From contig NZ_CP048420.1 of the NCBI RefSeq assembly GCF_010450875.1, forward strand, positions 1-64,000: a stretch of DNA of 64,000 bases. Direction: 5' to 3'. Each line of letters starts with the position of its first letter. Position 1 is the first letter of the stretch. The stretch comes from Sphingomonas insulae (GTDB lineage: Bacteria > Pseudomonadota > Alphaproteobacteria > Sphingomonadales > Sphingomonadaceae). Positions 61,998 to 64,000 of the stretch are shown here, piece after piece. The notes beneath the pieces are model-generated. The model saw only the letters and a program-made list of their open reading frames with translations. It ran no database searches and was not told where the DNA came from. A program made the position numbers and the translations under genes.

Positions 61998-63841
61998 GCT
62001 TCCAGCTTTCTTCCGGGACCCTCGATAAGCTCGCGGGTGTGTATGCGCCGCCTCGCAAGCACCGTCCGGGCAGCGGCGGTGGGAGAGCGAAAGGCGCAAC
62101 CACGGGCGGTTCCGCGATCGCGCTGCTGCTACCGAAAGGGGGCGCAGGGCGCGCCGACTTTACGACCAGTCCGCAGTTGAAGCATGCGTTCGGAAGCGGC
62201 GCCCAAGAGCGGGTCAGCGATCGTGCGATCAGGACGCTGGAGCGTACCGCGCGCGGCGTGCCCGAGGTCATGGTTCGAGTGACCGGGCGGCAGACCGGCA
62301 GTGGCCATGTGCTCGCAAACTTCGCCTACATCAGCCGGTTGGGACACGGCGCGGGCAAGGAATTGGCGCTTCATACAAGCGAAGAAGACGTCCTTCGCGA
62401 TGGCCGAGACATGCAAATTCTGGCGCAGGATTGGCACGAGTGGGAGATGGGTGGCGACGGTCGGCGAAAGGGCGCGACGTCGATCTCGATGATCCTGTCG
62501 ATGCCGGCGGGCACCGACCCCGAGCGGTTGCAGGAGGCCGCGCTCGACTTTGCACGCACCGAATTCGCCAACCGATCGTGGGTCGCTTCGCTGCACGTCG
62601 ACCGCGATCATCCGCACGTCCACCTGACCATCGCGCGGCGCGATCTCGATGGTCGACGCTTCAATCCGGATCGCGACGATCTCTTCCGTTACCGCCAGCG
62701 TTTCGCCCAGAAGCTGCGTGTCCGCGGCATCGAGGCGAACGCGACACCGGCCCGGGCACGGGGTATCGATCCGGTCCACGAGCCGATCGCTGCCCGCAAG
62801 GTGCGCGCGAAAGGAGAGGTGCCGCGCATCGATAAAAGTCGGACCGAGCGCGCGGCACGGCTCCGAGAACAGGGCGTCATCGATCCGGCGCAAGCCGCGC
62901 TTGCACGCCGCCATGCATCGATCCGATCGGCGCACATCCAGGCCTTCGCCTTGCTGTCGCAGTCACCCAACGTGGCCGATCAATTCGTCGCACAGAGCGT
63001 CGAGAAGTTCGTCATGGCGATGCCGTCTCCCGAGCCTAATTCGGCCCGAGCGGTGCGTCTGGCACGTGAGCAGGAGGCGGAACGTGCGGCAGCGCGCGTG
63101 CGGGCGCGTTTTTCCGATTTGGCGAAGCCATTGTCCGATACCGGCATCAGCAGGCTTCAAGCTCTCAGCGATAAGTTGAAGGCGCGTGCGCCCTCTGCCG
63201 CCCCATCCATGAGGGCAGATCAGCAGCAGCCAGCGAAGCCGCAAGGACCAGCGGAGCCACGCGGAATATCCCGCCCGGATCATCTACCCGAAAGCACTAA
63301 CCGGCGTGATCTGGCCGGCGCGATCCAGCTTTATGCCCGCGCAGTCGTGGATGTCGCCGGGATGCAGAAAAGGGGGCTTCCGGTGCTGCCGCATCAATTG
63401 GCGGCGCTCGAGCAAACCAGCGAGGCGTTGGATGCCATACGGTACAATGGCCTGCGTCACTTCGTGACCGCGATCGAGCGCAATCCGATGCTCGTCCACG
63501 ATGCCGCTGCCGGTGATGTGCGTGGGTCGCTCGAAGCGATGGCCGTGGAAGCGCAGGTCGACCAAGATCCGAAGCTCCGCGCCGAGCGGTTCATGGAGCG
63601 CTGGTGGAAGGTCGAGATTGAAAGGAGTCTGGGTGATCCCATGGTCAGGATCCTCAGGGGACACATGGTCGACGATCTTTATCATGATCCAGCCCTGCGT
63701 GATGAACTCGAGCGCTGCGCCCCCGAATTGGGGCTGAAGCGCAGCGAGCACCCAACGCCCGAGCAGATGCTCCAGCGGTGGCTACTGGAGATGGACCGGG
63801 ACCGCGAGCGACAGCAGGACCGTGGCGGACCGGGTCGCTAA
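61994..63841 (+). CDS. MOBP-like relaxase (VirD2/TraI-type)
   Basis: 615 residues. The relaxase core is N-terminal: putative nicking tyrosine Y112 (LANFAYISRLG) and the metal-binding histidines H206, H208, H210 in HVDRDHPHVHLTIARRDLDG. The rest is helical and basic, with no helicase or primase domain. It nicks oriT and pilots the strand through a conjugation channel. No coupling protein or type IV secretion genes are seen here, so the replicon is at least mobilisable. Confidence 0.88.
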   Translation: MSFQLSSGTLDKLAGVYAPPRKHRPGSGGGRAKGATTGGSAIALLLPKGGAGRADFTTSPQLKHAFGSGAQERVSDRAIRTLERTARGVPEVMVRVTGRQTGSGHVLANFAYISRLGHGAGKELALHTSEEDVLRDGRDMQILAQDWHEWEMGGDGRRKGATSISMILSMPAGTDPERLQEAALDFARTEFANRSWVASLHVDRDHPHVHLTIARRDLDGRRFNPDRDDLFRYRQRFAQKLRVRGIEANATPARARGIDPVHEPIAARKVRAKGEVPRIDKSRTERAARLREQGVIDPAQAALARRHASIRSAHIQAFALLSQSPNVADQFVAQSVEKFVMAMPSPEPNSARAVRLAREQEAERAAARVRARFSDLAKPLSDTGISRLQALSDKLKARAPSAAPSMRADQQQPAKPQGPAEPRGISRPDHLPESTNRRDLAGAIQLYARAVVDVAGMQKRGLPVLPHQLAALEQTSEALDAIRYNGLRHFVTAIERNPMLVHDAAAGDVRGSLEAMAVEAQVDQDPKLRAERFMERWWKVEIERSLGDPMVRILRGHMVDDLYHDPALRDELERCAPELGLKRSEHPTPEQMLQRWLLEMDRDRERQQDRGGPGR

Positions 63842-63914
63842 GGCCTTTCTTCGCTCTTGAGGGCAGGAGTACCCAGACTCAGCGTCGAGGCGTGACACCA
63901 GGAGCTGACGGTTC

Positions 63915-64000
63915 CTAAATCGCCTTCTCATGCTTCCATCCGTCATTCGTCAGAACGAGAGCCGCCTTGCCGTCCAGGCTTTCTGCCGTGTTGCGAGCGA
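63915..64000 (-). CDS. C-terminal end of a leftward gene (start outside window)
   Basis: The last 28 codons read NTAESLDGKAALVLTNDGWK then HEKAI and a TAG. The composition is protein-like and the frame stays open to the edge. The family cannot be told from this fragment. Confidence 0.35.
   Translation of the reverse strand, partial: ARNTAESLDGKAALVLTNDGWKHEKAI

Overview
The window looks like part of a large, high-GC secondary replicon (megaplasmid or chromid) of a Sphingomonas-like alphaproteobacterium. Evidence for the host is the kdp genes preceded by a TorF-type porin, a TonB receptor of the Xanthomonas/Caulobacter type paired with a beta-propeller phytase, small genes of sphingomonad character, and codon usage rich in G/C at third positions. 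Evidence for a plasmid-like replicon is an RPA-type RepA flanked by iterons (9.1-10.5 kb), a ParA plus ribbon-helix-helix partition pair (27.5-28.5 kb), and MobC plus a MOBP-like relaxase (61.4-63.8 kb).

Layout. 0-2.5 kb: start of a leftward kdp potassium-ATPase operon and a putative porin. 2.6-9.1 kb: a class A beta-lactamase-like lipoprotein, a receiver-only response regulator, several very small proteins (some strongly acidic), a HIRAN protein, an NlpC-like amidase and a Res/Xre toxin-antitoxin pair. 9.1-11.9 kb: replication region. 12-17.5 kb: a PQQ-type sugar dehydrogenase, then a TonB receptor (apparently frameshifted at its signal peptide) overlapping a phytase gene. 17.5-18.8 kb: an IS3-family element with a clear 4-bp target duplication. 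19-49 kb: a Wzx/Wzy-type exopolysaccharide locus (initiating transferase, RmlA/RmlB, glycosyltransferases, flippase, polymerase, Wza, Wzc, ligase-like protein, Gmd/Fcl, two acyltransferases). It is interrupted by an IS5 remnant, a serine deaminase under a tandem glycine riboswitch, an IS3 element and the partition genes. 49.7 kb: tyrosine recombinase. 50.9-51.4 kb: mosaic of two IS remnants. 51.4-58.5 kb: an Orn/Lys/Arg decarboxylase divergent from a tightly overlapping operon (GntA/YqcI-type heme N-hydroxylase, DUF1989, CDA-fold deaminase, helix-hairpin-helix protein), followed by an Mfd paralogue. 58.6-64 kb: rearranged IS3 debris, a winged-helix regulator, an orphan VbhA antitoxin and the mobilisation genes.

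How the parts work together. The EPS genes supply nucleotide sugars (dTDP-4-keto-6-deoxyglucose, GDP-fucose), assemble a lipid-linked repeat unit, flip, polymerise and export it. The rep, par and mob blocks make the replicon stable and mobilisable. The best candidate for an undescribed system is the 51.4-58.5 kb block. It combines enzymes that, in characterised relatives, act on arginine or guanidine groups, with an FNR-like box in front and DNA-repair-like proteins behind. All assignments come from reading the sequence; no database search was run.
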